Part shown: positions 48,684-59,810 of the stretch, in pieces
How the letters are laid out: the number at the start of each line of letters is the position of its first letter
How positions within the stretch are numbered: the stretch's first letter is position 1
DNA from: Pseudomonas aestuarii
Lineage (GTDB): Bacteria > Pseudomonadota > Gammaproteobacteria > Pseudomonadales > Pseudomonadaceae
Reading direction: 5' to 3'
Assembly: GCF_027988105.1 (NCBI RefSeq)
Contig: NZ_JAQJZJ010000001.1
Coordinates: 248,001 to 312,000, forward strand
Length of the DNA: 64,000 nt
Program-made: the position numbers and the translations under genes
The notes under the pieces: generated by a model
Database searches by the model: none
What the model saw: only the letters and a program-made list of their open reading frames with translations
Told to the model about the DNA's origin: nothing

Positions 48684-49607
48684 TTAGTTGGTGTCGGCGC
48701 AGATGGCGTAGACGGTTGCTGTGGCATCCGAGTTCTGACCTGAGTTGCCTGACCGGGTTAGCGTTGCTGTCCAGCTGGACTCGGTATCTGGATAGCTCTT
48801 GTTGATTTCCCACGTAGTGCCGGACGAGTAGCTGACGCCGCCGCCGAGTACCATCTTGTTGGTGCTGCAGGTTGCCGTGCAGGTAATGGTAGTGCCCCCG
48901 CTGCACGCGTTTACGTTGAGTTTTTGCTCCCAATTGGCCAAGCCGGTTGCGCCTTGAATGCCCTGTAATCCTTGCGGTCCTGCTGGGCCAGTTGCGCCGT
49001 CTGTGCCAGCCGGGCCCTGCGGTCCATCTGCGCCTTGCGGTCCAACAGGCCCAGCCGGGCCCTGCGGTCCATCTGCGCCTTGCGGTCCAACAGGACCTAC
49101 CGGGCCCTGCGGTCCATCTGCGCCTTGCGGTCCAACAGGACCTACCGGGCCCTGCGGTCCATCTGCGCCTTGCGGTCCAGCAGGCCCAGCCGGGCCCTGC
49201 GGTCCATCTGCGCCTTGCGGTCCAACAGGCCCAGCCGGGCCCTGCAGTCCGTCTGCGCCCTGCGGTCCAGCAGGTCCTACCGGGCCGGGCGCACCTTGAG
49301 GGCCTGCTGGCCCCTTGCAAGCCGTATTGGCGCCGTTCATGCACAGCTCAAGTGCGGCAACTCGCTGCTCAACGGAGCCAAGACCGCCCTTGAGATTGCT
49401 GACGCCGCCCTTGAGGTTACTCACGGCATCCTCGATTTCGTCGGCCAGCGTCGGAGCGCTTAGACTGAGCAGCGCCACCGCTAGCAGGGTGGCTGGGAAT
49501 ATCATCGTGGACTGACGTAACAGCCGCAACGAATCGGCTGATGAGCCGCTCGCCATGGCGTGTCCTGTGCTGGTGTGCTGCGAACCATGTGGGTTGTGCT
49601 GTGCCAT
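48684..49607 (-). CDS. secreted collagen-like protein (Gly-X-Y repeats)
   Basis: The 307-residue protein has a hydrophobic export segment at 35-55 ([21 protein letters not shown]) after a 34-residue hydrophilic lead, a short coiled-coil-like part ([20 protein letters not shown], 61-80), about 41 Gly-X-Y triplets (99-222) and a cysteine-containing C-terminal domain ending in YAICADTN. Ten-plus copies of [15 protein letters not shown] units make a likely triple helix. AGGA 9 bases before ATG 49607 supports the long form; ATG 49505 would give a normal signal peptide but lacks a site. It is probably a surface or matrix protein. The coding DNA holds six 45-bp repeats. Confidence 0.82.
   Translation of the reverse strand: MAQHNPHGSQHTSTGHAMASGSSADSLRLLRQSTMIFPATLLAVALLSLSAPTLADEIEDAVSNLKGGVSNLKGGLGSVEQRVAALELCMNGANTACKGPAGPQGAPGPVGPAGPQGADGLQGPAGPVGPQGADGPQGPAGPAGPQGADGPQGPVGPVGPQGADGPQGPVGPVGPQGADGPQGPAGPVGPQGADGPQGPAGTDGATGPAGPQGLQGIQGATGLANWEQKLNVNACSGGTTITCTATCSTNKMVLGGGVSYSSGTTWEINKSYPDTESSWTATLTRSGNSGQNSDATATVYAICADTN
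49011..49280. repeat. six tandem 45-bp repeats in the collagen-like gene
   Basis: Units begin with CGGGCC at 49011, 49056, 49101, 49146, 49191 and 49236 and a partial unit at 49281. Each codes for 15 residues (five Gly-X-Y triplets). The first five differ by only a few bases; the sixth has more changes. Near identity at the DNA level means that copy number can change by recombination or slippage. Confidence 0.9.
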
Positions 49608-50359
49608 GAGTGCTGTCCTGTCCGGTAAAAGAGCGCTCCTCTCCTACTAGTCAGACCATTCCGCAGCGGTGCTCCCTGTGCGGGCCTGATCGGCCCCAAG
49701 CCGCCAGTTCCCGGGTGGGAGTGGTGGCTCTCGCGGTGTCCTGTGATCCCTGGTTTGGAGTCCTGAGGCTAAGTTGAGGCCGATGTCTTTCGTGTGCTGA
49801 TCCAGGAGCGCGGCCCATATCAACCTGATATCAGTTTGATATGGGTGTAGATCGGCGCCGATACGTTGTAAAGCCGATGAAACAGTGTTTATGCGCTTTG
49901 CGACAGTATTCCGACGATCGGTGAGAGTTGGTTGATAATTGATCGGCATGAAAATAAATGTCGCCAAATAAATGGCATTCTTTGGGTGCACAACTGTTGC
50001 TGCGCTATCCATGAAAGTCGCCTGATTACAGGGTGTTAGGGGATTTGTCGGGCGTCAGCAAGTTACCGGGACACCCTGTTCGCCTGGATGCGCCAGCGGG
50101 ACGCGGGCGTCACGCCGCTGATACAGTTTTTGGCGTTTCTGCTTAGCGCCGGCCGCTGGATTTTCCTGCCGGTGCCGGAGGGCGAGCGGGCTCTCTGGCC
50201 GCCGAGGTCGAGTTCAGCCCGGCCTTGGCCCGCAGCGGCCGCGACTAGCCCAGGAAGGAAGAAGACAGAAAAGGCGACAGCCTTTAGCCGGTCTCAAGTC
50301 AAGGCTAAAAGCCAACTCACCCTGCCGTTAAAACTGCAGGGGGTTGAAGTGGCCGGGCG
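49608..50359. other. 752-bp intergenic region, locally AT-rich
   Basis: This is the longest gap in the window. The part 49810-50030 is AT-richer than its surroundings (for example GAAAATAAATGTCGCC) and holds the 32-bp palindrome at 49814-49845, fitting a control region for the collagen-like operon. 50050-50250 has coding-like composition but no intact frame and I cannot assign it; it may be a decayed gene. Confidence 0.5.
49814..49845. promoter_or_regulatory. 32-bp near-perfect palindrome, candidate operator
   Basis: The left half CCCATATCAACCTGAT (49814-49829) and the right half ATCAGTTTGATATGGG (49830-49845) are complementary except for one position. TGATAT-type modules occur at the flanks and the centre. 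It lies 207 bp upstream of the collagen-like start. The form suits a dimeric or tetrameric regulator; which one is unknown. Confidence 0.55.
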
Positions 50360-50785
50360 TCACTTCGGTGCGGCCAGGACAAGCCCGTACTTGGACATCA
50401 CGGACACAAGGGCCGCTTTGTCCGGCGGTCCTCCGGCGTTGACCACGGCGGCGACATCTTTGAAGTATTGGGCGCCGATGTCCGGCGACTGGACGACCAA
50501 GGCGCGAGCGGTCTCGGTGAACGGGTTCGAGAACGCATGAACCACGCCCTTTGGCGTGCTCATGCCTTGGCCTGGCGTCAGGTCGCGAGTCTCAGTTCCC
50601 ACCGTGTATCGAAGGGTTCCCTGCAGCACGTACAGGCATTCTTCGTTGTTGGAATGACTGTGCGGCGGAGGAACGTTTGAGCCAGGGGGCACTGTCAGTT
50701 CAAACATTCCGATGCTCGCGGTGTGGGAGCCATCGACGACGTAGTTGATGCCAAGTTGGCCGACTTTGATTTCACTGGCGCTCAT
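50360..50785 (-). CDS. cupin domain protein
   Basis: The 141-residue protein has both cupin motifs: PPPHSHSNNEECLYVLQGTL (with HxH and E) and GQGMSTPKGVVHAFSNPF (with the later H). These residues would bind one metal ion. AAGGA 5 bases upstream of ATG 50785 marks the start. It could be a small metalloenzyme, an isomerase or a sensor; the fold does not tell. The closing 25 residues (NAGGPPDKAALVSVMSKYGL) resemble cupins found beside sugar or detoxification genes, but no such neighbour is present. Confidence 0.88.
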   Translation of the reverse strand: MSASEIKVGQLGINYVVDGSHTASIGMFELTVPPGSNVPPPHSHSNNEECLYVLQGTLRYTVGTETRDLTPGQGMSTPKGVVHAFSNPFTETARALVVQSPDIGAQYFKDVAAVVNAGGPPDKAALVSVMSKYGLVLAAPK

Positions 50786-50905
50786 GGAATTCCTTCGTCA
50801 GTAGACGTGGTGACGTGTTCGATTGTGATGCCTAAAGTCTAGGCCAAGCGGCGCGGCACGCCGTCCCAGGGTGGGTCTACAGGGGGCGGAGTGGTTGATT
50901 TTTAA

Positions 50906-51232
50906 CCAGCAGGTATCCTGGCGGGCGCTTGCGCATTACCTGGCCACCAGTTCGCCGCGGCTGCAGCGCAACGGGTCTTCCTGGTCGGGGATCGGCCGTT
51001 GATCGAGGTTACCGTGCGGCTGCGGGCGTTTGTCCGGGGGGGCGAGCCGGTCGCCCGGTTGCGCGGCAATGAATTCATTTTGCTCGGCGACGCTATCGGG
51101 CCGGGTATCGCAACCTTGATATGTCAGGCCGCTCCGGCCATGCCTCAGCGCAAACGCAGTGCCAAGCTGGGGTGGTGCTGCATTGGTCGTGAGTGGGCTG
51201 CCCCTCCGGCTGTCGGTGCGGGTGCTCGATAA
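50906..51232 (+). pseudogene. remnant of a GGDEF domain
   Basis: The open stretch has no upstream start or ribosome-binding site. Its product includes VTVRLRAFVRGGEPVARLRG followed by NEFILLGDAIG, which lines up with the core of cyclases of the type RLRACVR-x-x-D-x-VARLGGDEFVLL. The inhibitory site is RGGE in place of RxxD and the active-site loop RGNEF in place of GGDEF. The sequence after it has no further similarity. It looks like a broken diguanylate cyclase gene, next to an intact chemoreceptor gene. Confidence 0.55.
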
Positions 51233-51322
51233 TGGCTAATGACTGTCACTGCCTGGGAAATTGTGCACAATGCCGTATGCAATTTCTCTGGCTACTCACA
51301 ACAATAACAAGGCAGGCTCCCC

Positions 51323-53254
51323 ATGCATTTCTGGCAACGCAGCATTCAGTGGCAACTGATTCTGAGCATGGGCGCGGCGTTGCTTGCCAGCATCCTCATC
51401 GTGGTGGGCATCTATGCGGCGGTGGTCAACCGTCTGGCCGAGCGTTATCTGGTCGAGGAGGCGTTGCCGGCGAGCATCCTGGCCATCCGTAACGATCTCG
51501 AGCGAGTGCTGACCGAGCCGCTGACCGCTGCCCGTGGCATTGCCGCGAACAGCCTGGTGGTGGAGTGGCTGGAGCAAGGCGAGGACGCCACTCAACAGGC
51601 GGCGTTCGTGCGCTACCTGAGCGCCGTGCAGACTCAGCAAAAAGCCCTGACGACCTTTATTGTCGGCCTGGACAGCGGGCACTATTTCACCGGCAAGGGC
51701 CTCGACCGCAGCCTGACGCGCGGGCCGGCCGAGAATAACTGGTTCTACGGTTTCGTCGATGGCGGCCAGGCGCGTTCGCTGGATATCGACATCGACCAGA
51801 CCACCCGCGAACCGACCCTGTTCATCAACCAGCGTGTCATCGCCGCCGGCAAGACGCTGGGGGTGGCCGGTCTGGGCTTCAGCCTGAGCGCGATGTCCGA
51901 GATGATTCGCAACTTCCATTTTGGCGAGGCTGGCCGGGTCTATCTGGTCAGCGCGGACGGCAAGGTCAAGGTGCACCCGCAGTCCGAGTTCAATAACAGC
52001 CGCGACCTCGGCCAGCTGGTCGGTGCTCAGGCGGGGAGCGAGTTGCTGGCCAAGGGCCGCGAGGCGGTGTCCTTCCAGCGTGATGGCGAGCGCTTCCTGG
52101 CCATCGCCCAGCCGCTGCAGACCCTGGATTGGCTGCTGGTGAGCGAGATCCCCGAGGCGGAAATCTATGCCGAGGCGCGTCAGGCCCTGTTGATGAGCAG
52201 CCTGATCGGTGGTGGCGTCGCGTTGTTGTTCCTCGGCCTGGTGGTGCTGCTGGCACGCGGCCTGGTGCGGCCAATTCGCCAGGTTACCGCGGCGTTGGTG
52301 GAAATTGGCGGTGGCGGCGGTGACCTGACCCGGCGCCTGGACGAGTCGCGCGCCGACGAATTGGGCGACCTGGCCCGCGGCTTCAACAGTTTCATCGGCA
52401 GTCAGCGCAGCCTGATCGCCGAAGTCCTGACCACCAGCGAACGCCTGCGTAGTTCGGTCGGGCAGGTCGCCCGGGTGGTGGAAAACACCGCTGGGCGCGC
52501 CGGCCAGCAGCAGGAAATGACCGACATGGTCGCCACCGCGGTACATGAGATGGGCCTGACCGTGCAGGAAATCGCGGGCAATGCCAACCGCGCCGCCCAG
52601 GCCTCGCACGGTGCCCGTGACGAGGCGCAGCAGGCGCGGGTGGTGGTTGGTCAATCGATTGAACATATTCAACGGATGTCCGCCGACATTGGCAGTGCAG
52701 CCGAGGCGGTGGCTGAACTGGCCGAGCAGGTGGCGTCCATCGACCAGGTGCTGGCGGTGATCCGCGGGATTTCCGAGCAGACCAACCTGCTGGCATTGAA
52801 TGCCGCGATCGAGGCGGCGCGGGCCGGGGAAATGGGCCGCGGCTTTGCCGTGGTGGCCGACGAGGTACGCACCCTGGCCAGCCGTACCCAGAGTTCCACT
52901 GACGAAATCCAGCAGATGATCCAGCGCCTCAAGCAGGGGGCGGATACCGCTGTCAGCTCCATGCATGCCGGGCAGGCGGCGACGGGCACCGGGGTCGAGG
53001 CCAGCCAGCGCACCGGCCAATCGCTGGGGGCGATCACCGCACAGGTGGAAACCATCAGCGACATGAACACTCAGGTGGCGGCGGCGACCGAGGAGCAGTC
53101 GTCGGTCACCGAGGAAATCAACCGCAATGTGCAGGGCATCGCCGACCTGGCGCATGCCACCGCCGACGAGGTGCGCAGTTGTCGCGAGGACTGCCAGACC
53201 CTGAGTGGCCTGGCCGATGATCTGGCCCGGCAGATGGGCAGCTTCCGGCTGTAG
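51323..53254 (+). CDS. methyl-accepting chemotaxis protein with dCache-like sensor
   Basis: The 643-residue receptor starts [20 protein letters not shown], with a first membrane helix at about 13-35, a periplasmic dCache-type sensor (about 40-285; [20 protein letters not shown] is the typical second-lobe strand), a second helix ([20 protein letters not shown]), HAMP and the signalling tip [20 protein letters not shown]. The ligand class (amino acids, organic acids or others) cannot be told. Both ends are intact. It follows the GGDEF remnant and precedes glgP by 134 bp. Confidence 0.9.
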   Translation: MHFWQRSIQWQLILSMGAALLASILIVVGIYAAVVNRLAERYLVEEALPASILAIRNDLERVLTEPLTAARGIAANSLVVEWLEQGEDATQQAAFVRYLSAVQTQQKALTTFIVGLDSGHYFTGKGLDRSLTRGPAENNWFYGFVDGGQARSLDIDIDQTTREPTLFINQRVIAAGKTLGVAGLGFSLSAMSEMIRNFHFGEAGRVYLVSADGKVKVHPQSEFNNSRDLGQLVGAQAGSELLAKGREAVSFQRDGERFLAIAQPLQTLDWLLVSEIPEAEIYAEARQALLMSSLIGGGVALLFLGLVVLLARGLVRPIRQVTAALVEIGGGGGDLTRRLDESRADELGDLARGFNSFIGSQRSLIAEVLTTSERLRSSVGQVARVVENTAGRAGQQQEMTDMVATAVHEMGLTVQEIAGNANRAAQASHGARDEAQQARVVVGQSIEHIQRMSADIGSAAEAVAELAEQVASIDQVLAVIRGISEQTNLLALNAAIEAARAGEMGRGFAVVADEVRTLASRTQSSTDEIQQMIQRLKQGADTAVSSMHAGQAATGTGVEASQRTGQSLGAITAQVETISDMNTQVAAATEEQSSVTEEINRNVQGIADLAHATADEVRSCREDCQTLSGLADDLARQMGSFRL

Positions 53255-53388
53255 GGCGTTCGTCGGCCGGCGGCCCTTGATCTGACGGAGTGCCGAACCC
53301 GGGGCCGCTGGCCTGGGATCGAATCGACTAGAATTGAAGCGAGACCCGCCTGCCGTTCTTCGTCCGCCCGTCGCCGAGGTCGCCGCTT

Positions 53389-55839
<2,451 letters not shown>

Positions 55840-55843
55840 GAGA

Positions 55844-56968
55844 CTAGGCCAGCTCGAGGCGATTGCGGCCCCTGGCCTTGGCCCGGTAGAGGGCGTCATC
55901 GACCCGCTTGTAGAAGGCTTCCGCCGAGTCGTCGCACAGTGGCAGGAAATGGCCGATGCCGAGGCTGCAGGTCAGTGGCAGCTCCTGCACTTGCGCCTGC
56001 AACTGCAGGGGCTGCTCGACCAGCGAGGCGCGAAAACGCTCGGCCAGCGGGATGGCCTGCTCCAGGGAAGTATCGGGCATCAGCACGGCGAACTCCTCGC
56101 CACCCAGGCGCAGCAGGATATCGCTGTCGCGGCGGAACACCTGGCGCATGCGTTCGGCGAAGGCCTGCAGGCAGAGGTCGCCGGTGCGGTGGCCATGCTG
56201 GTCGTTGACCGTCTTGAAGTAATCGATATCCAGCAGAATCAGGGTCAGCTGGCCGTTTTGTCGACGTGCGTTGGCCAGCCAGGCGGGCAGCAAGGCGTTG
56301 AACTGATAACGATTGCCCAGTTCGGTCAGGGCGTCGGTGCGGCTCAGCCGGTCCAGCTGTTCGCCGTGCTGCAGCAGGCGCAGTTCGCGTTCGAGGCCGA
56401 TGTAGTATTCGCGGTTCCAGCGATAGAGGAACATACCCAGGTAAACGAGGTAGGCCACCAATGCCATGGATTCGCCGACATCGCCGATGCCCAGGTGGAA
56501 CTTCACTGCCGTGCTGGGCAGGTAGGTCAGCAGGATCGCCAGCGTGCAACGGCCCATGCGCATCGGGAAGGTAAACGCCAGGGCAGTGGCGAACACCACC
56601 GCGCTGAGCATGATCAGCAGGTGCGAGGCGACTATCCCGGGGAGCAACTGCAGGCCCGCCAGCATCAGCCCCCAGGTCATCGACTGGAGGAGGATGGCGA
56701 GCCAGTGTAAATCCAGCCAGCGCTGCAGCTGCGCCGGGTCGAGCTGTGCAGATGGGCGATGTTGGCTGCGCAGGGCGAAGAACACCAGCAACAACAGGCT
56801 GCCACCGGCCCAGGCCCAGAGTCTCGCCAAGGGCTCGCTGCTGGTGAACCAGAGCAGGCCCCAGGCCAGCAGGTAGTAATAGCCGGCAAACCTGGAGCGG
56901 ACATGGGTATCGCTTGCCTCCCGCCACAAGCTGAGACGGGTGCTGGGGGCCGTAGGCTCAGGCTTCAT
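55844..56968 (-). CDS. membrane-anchored GGDEF diguanylate cyclase (first of a tandem pair)
   Basis: The 374-residue protein starts MKPEPTAPSTRLSLWREASD and has five or six membrane helices (about 28-185; YYLLAWGLLWFTSSEPLARL is the first) followed by a GGDEF domain with RLGGEEF and the inhibitory site RDSD five residues before. It should be an active, feedback-controlled cyclase. The membrane part resembles the MASE-type sensor and is clearly paralogous to the protein coded at 57438-58559 (shared LWREAxDT and YYLLAW). It converges with glgP. Confidence 0.92.
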   Translation of the reverse strand: MKPEPTAPSTRLSLWREASDTHVRSRFAGYYYLLAWGLLWFTSSEPLARLWAWAGGSLLLLVFFALRSQHRPSAQLDPAQLQRWLDLHWLAILLQSMTWGLMLAGLQLLPGIVASHLLIMLSAVVFATALAFTFPMRMGRCTLAILLTYLPSTAVKFHLGIGDVGESMALVAYLVYLGMFLYRWNREYYIGLERELRLLQHGEQLDRLSRTDALTELGNRYQFNALLPAWLANARRQNGQLTLILLDIDYFKTVNDQHGHRTGDLCLQAFAERMRQVFRRDSDILLRLGGEEFAVLMPDTSLEQAIPLAERFRASLVEQPLQLQAQVQELPLTCSLGIGHFLPLCDDSAEAFYKRVDDALYRAKARGRNRLELA

Positions 56969-57437
56969 CGGCGAGTACTCGGAGAACCACAGTTTCAGCC
57001 TAGTCGAACGATGGCCATTTGCCGTGCTCGGCGCGCTGGTCGCTGTGCCGGACAGCCCGAACGATGATTGGTCGGGTTAACGTGCGCAACGCGAGCGGCA
57101 GTTGAGAGACAAGCCGCAAACAGCGGTGATGGATGGGCAGGGTGTCATCCCCCTGGCCCGATCGCATCGCCGACAGTCGGTAGGGCGGCTTCGGAGCGCA
57201 GCGACAACCCGCCAGGATTGGTGCCGCGCCAATCAACCACGCTGCACTGCCCGCGGCGAGTGGCTCCCTACCCAGCTCGCATGGCCGGCAGTTTCATCGC
57301 CCAGATAAGCTTCAGCGTAATCTGCGGGCGGCGGCCGCCGCACCGCTTTGCCGGATGGCCTCAGGGCTGACGGGAGTAGCCCGCTCGCGGTGGACATGCG
57401 GAGGCTGATGAGCGTAGCCGGTCGGCATCGCTGCTGT
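56969..57437. other. 469-bp intergenic region between the tandem cyclases, with a repeat
   Basis: It holds family-E repeat copy 2 and the promoter expected for the downstream cyclase gene. Open frames here are compositional only. No terminator with a T-run was found. Confidence 0.45.
57180..57270 (+). repeat. dispersed intergenic repeat, family E (copy 2)
   Basis: Block 57182-57215, starting AGGGCGGCTTCGGAGCGC, is identical to the inverse of 43835-43868, and GTGCCGCGCC and CCCGCGGCGAGTG follow at the same spacing as in copy 1. The function is unknown; both copies are intergenic and near GGDEF or housekeeping genes only by chance as far as I can tell. Confidence 0.8.
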
Positions 57438-58559
57438 TCAAGCCTGGACCAGGCGGTTGCGGCCCGCCTCCTTGGCCTTGTAGAGCGCATCGTCGACGCG
57501 CTTGAAGAAGGCTTCGGCGCTGTCGTCGTGCTGCGGATCGAAACTGCCGACGCCGAGGCTGGCGGTCAATGGCAGGCTGTTGCCCTGCACATCGAAGCCA
57601 TGTTGGGTCAGTTCCAGGCGAAAGCTCTCTGCCAGCAGGCAGGCTTGTTCCAGCGTGGTATTGGGCATCAGTACGCCGAACTCCTCCCCCCCCAGGCGCA
57701 GCAGGGCATCACTGCCACGGCGGAATACCTGGCGCATGCGTTCGGCAAAGGCGCTGAGGCAGGTGTCCCCGCAGGCATGGCCATGTTCGTCGTTGACGCG
57801 CTTGAAGAAGTCGATGTCCAGCAGCACCAGCGACATCGGCTCGCTCTGGCGTTTGGCGTTGGCGACCATCACCGGGAACAGGCTGTTGAACAGATAGCGG
57901 TTGCCCAGTTGGGTCAGGCTGTCGGTGCGGCTGAGTCGTTCCAGGCTTTGCTGTTGTTCCAGCAGTTCGAGTTCGAGCGCCAGGGTGTTGTGGTACTCGC
58001 GGTGGCTGCGGTTGAGCGCCAGGACCAGGTAGCTCAAGTAGAAGGCCAGGGTGATCAGGATCGCATGCTGTTCATGCCAATTCAGGGTCAGGGCGATCAG
58101 GCCGGGTAGATAGAGCAGGAGCAGGGCGGCAATGGCGCGGCCCTTGCGCATCGAGAAATTGAAGGATATCGCCGTGCTGAAGGCGATGGTGCTCAGGGTG
58201 GCGATCAGCCAGGAGCTGGCGAATACTGGCTCGTTGAGGGCCCAGGCATGCACCAGTCCCCAGGACAGCGCGGTCAGCAGAACCAAGCCCCAATGACGGT
58301 CGAGCCAGGAGCGCAGTGCTTGCGGCGTCTGCTGCGCGGGCAGGCGATGGAGCAGGCGCAGCGCGAACAGCAGGGCGAACAAGCCGACTCCGGCGACTCC
58401 CCATGCCAGCAACTCGGTCGGATTGTCGCTGAACAGCCAGGTCAACAACCATGCCAGCAGGTAGTAGATACCGCCCAGGCGGGTACGGGTTCGGGTGTCC
58501 TGGGCTTCACGCCAGAGGACAAAGGCCTGGGGGTCACGGGGTACTTCGGCGGTGCTCAT
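57438..58559 (-). CDS. membrane-anchored GGDEF diguanylate cyclase (second of a tandem pair)
   Basis: The 373-residue protein starts MSTAEVPRDPQAFVLWREAQ, with about six membrane helices in residues 28-185 and a GGDEF domain carrying RLGGEEF with inhibitory site RGSD. All catalytic features needed for c-di-GMP synthesis are there. The similarity to its downstream neighbour along the whole length, including the membrane part, shows a local gene duplication. Each copy has its own intergenic region, so they may be expressed under different conditions. Confidence 0.92.
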   Translation of the reverse strand: MSTAEVPRDPQAFVLWREAQDTRTRTRLGGIYYLLAWLLTWLFSDNPTELLAWGVAGVGLFALLFALRLLHRLPAQQTPQALRSWLDRHWGLVLLTALSWGLVHAWALNEPVFASSWLIATLSTIAFSTAISFNFSMRKGRAIAALLLLYLPGLIALTLNWHEQHAILITLAFYLSYLVLALNRSHREYHNTLALELELLEQQQSLERLSRTDSLTQLGNRYLFNSLFPVMVANAKRQSEPMSLVLLDIDFFKRVNDEHGHACGDTCLSAFAERMRQVFRRGSDALLRLGGEEFGVLMPNTTLEQACLLAESFRLELTQHGFDVQGNSLPLTASLGVGSFDPQHDDSAEAFFKRVDDALYKAKEAGRNRLVQA

Positions 58560-58945
58560 AGTGTGCGATCACAAAAAACGCTGGGCCCAGCCATAATGCG
58601 GCAGTCGGGCCTGGAGTGCCACTTTGCCATCACGCGTGCTGTCACGCCGATACACATTAACCTGGCAGGTCTGTTTCCATGCGTGCAGCCGACCCGCGGT
58701 AGTCGCGGCATTGCAGGCAGATGCGCGGATGCTGCGCGCGCTCGTGGCATCGAGCTTGGTTTTTTGCTGCGCAGTATGGACGACAGGCGGCAGACCTTGC
58801 TCTGATCCGGTTCGACTGCCTGCTTGCGGGATTGCTGGTCCTGGATCAGCCGTTGCAGCTGATCCAGGCGTTGTCGCACAGGCGACGCAGCTGTTCGACA
58901 GCCGGTGCATCGCCCATCTGGCACCCACCGGGTGCAGCAGGCAAC
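58560..58945. other. 386-bp intergenic region, possible small minus-strand gene
   Basis: A minus-strand frame (58556-58924) contains RQRLDQLQRLIQDQQSRKQA, which looks protein-like, but its later half is basic and low in order and it overlaps the start of the cyclase gene. I do not call a gene. Nothing else is recognised. Confidence 0.35.
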
Positions 58946-59797
58946 TCAGCGCAGGATCAGCAGCGGGCTGACACTGGTGCGCAGCAGGTGGCTGGTGGTG
59001 CTGCCGACCAGGAACTGGCGAATTCGCGAGTGACCATAGGCGCCCATGACCAGCAGGTCGATACCCTGTTCGCTCTGGTAGGCGTGCAGGGTCGGTTCGA
59101 TTTCGCCGGCGCGGATTGCCAGGTGCACTTCGCTGGCCGAACCCTGCAGCACGCGTTCGGCGGACTTGAGTTGTTCCCAGGCGTCGCCGGTATCGGCGCC
59201 GACCATCAGCAGGTGACACGGCAGGCCCTTTAGTAGTGGGCTGGCGGCAATCATCTCGATGCCTTTGCGCGCGGTGGCACTGCCGTCATAGGCGAACAGG
59301 TAGCTCTGTGGCGCCTTGAACTCGCCGCCGCTGACCAGGATCGGCCGCTGCAGGGTGCGGATGACGTTCTCCAGGTGGCTGCCGACCAGTTGGCTGAGGT
59401 TGGCGCTGGTTTCGCCCTGACGGCCGATCACCAGCAGGCGGATGTCCGCCTGCAATTCGCCGAGGCTCTCCACCAGGTCGCCGTGCCGTTGGCGCAGTTG
59501 CGGGTTGCTCACGCCAGCGGCGATGGCCCGGGCCTTGGCCGCTTCGAGCTGGTGATGGCCCTGCTCCAGGGCCAGCTTGCCGCGCTTTTCGTCGAGCGCC
59601 GCCAGTTCTGCCAGCAGGTGTTCGCGGCTGCCCAGGCCGATGGTGCCGCTGAGGTCGCTCTGCTGCGGGTACTGCACCTGATCCAGGACATGCAGGAAGC
59701 ACAGCGGTGCGTCGAGGCGCTGGCTGGCCCAGGCGGCGTAGTCGCAGACGCCGGTGGCGGATTGCGAACCATCGATACAAGCCATTACGTGGGTCAT
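58946..59797 (-). CDS. tandem-domain universal stress protein (UspA family)
   Basis: The 283-residue protein is two Usp domains in series. The first starts MTHVMACIDGSQSATGVCDY and has IGRQGETSANLSQLVGSHLE; the second has LFAYDGSATARKGIEM and the ATP-binding motif G2xG9xG(S/T) in GAYGHSRIRQFLVGSTT. Tandem Usps of this type respond to stress and low oxygen in pseudomonads. Only 13 bp separate it from the SulP gene upstream, so both form an operon, and the Usp may control or protect the transporter. That last point is inference. Confidence 0.9.
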   Translation of the reverse strand: MTHVMACIDGSQSATGVCDYAAWASQRLDAPLCFLHVLDQVQYPQQSDLSGTIGLGSREHLLAELAALDEKRGKLALEQGHHQLEAAKARAIAAGVSNPQLRQRHGDLVESLGELQADIRLLVIGRQGETSANLSQLVGSHLENVIRTLQRPILVSGGEFKAPQSYLFAYDGSATARKGIEMIAASPLLKGLPCHLLMVGADTGDAWEQLKSAERVLQGSASEVHLAIRAGEIEPTLHAYQSEQGIDLLVMGAYGHSRIRQFLVGSTTSHLLRTSVSPLLILR

Positions 59798-59810
59798 GCT
59801 GTGCTCCTTG

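Noticed and set aside
49011..49299. Direct repeats that could suggest a CRISPR array
   Set aside because: The units are contiguous, without unique spacers, have a 45-bp period and code for Gly-X-Y triplets in frame.
49647..50012. 121-codon minus-strand frame upstream of the collagen-like gene
   Set aside because: There is no ribosome-binding site or protein-like pattern; it crosses the palindrome and AT-rich control region.
51296..53155. 619-codon open frame antisense to the chemoreceptor gene
   Set aside because: The plus-strand protein has full receptor architecture; the antisense product has none.
58556..58924. 122-codon minus-strand frame between the Usp and cyclase genes
   Set aside because: A short helical-looking part exists, but the rest is basic and disordered and it overlaps the cyclase start. 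It is not strong enough to call.
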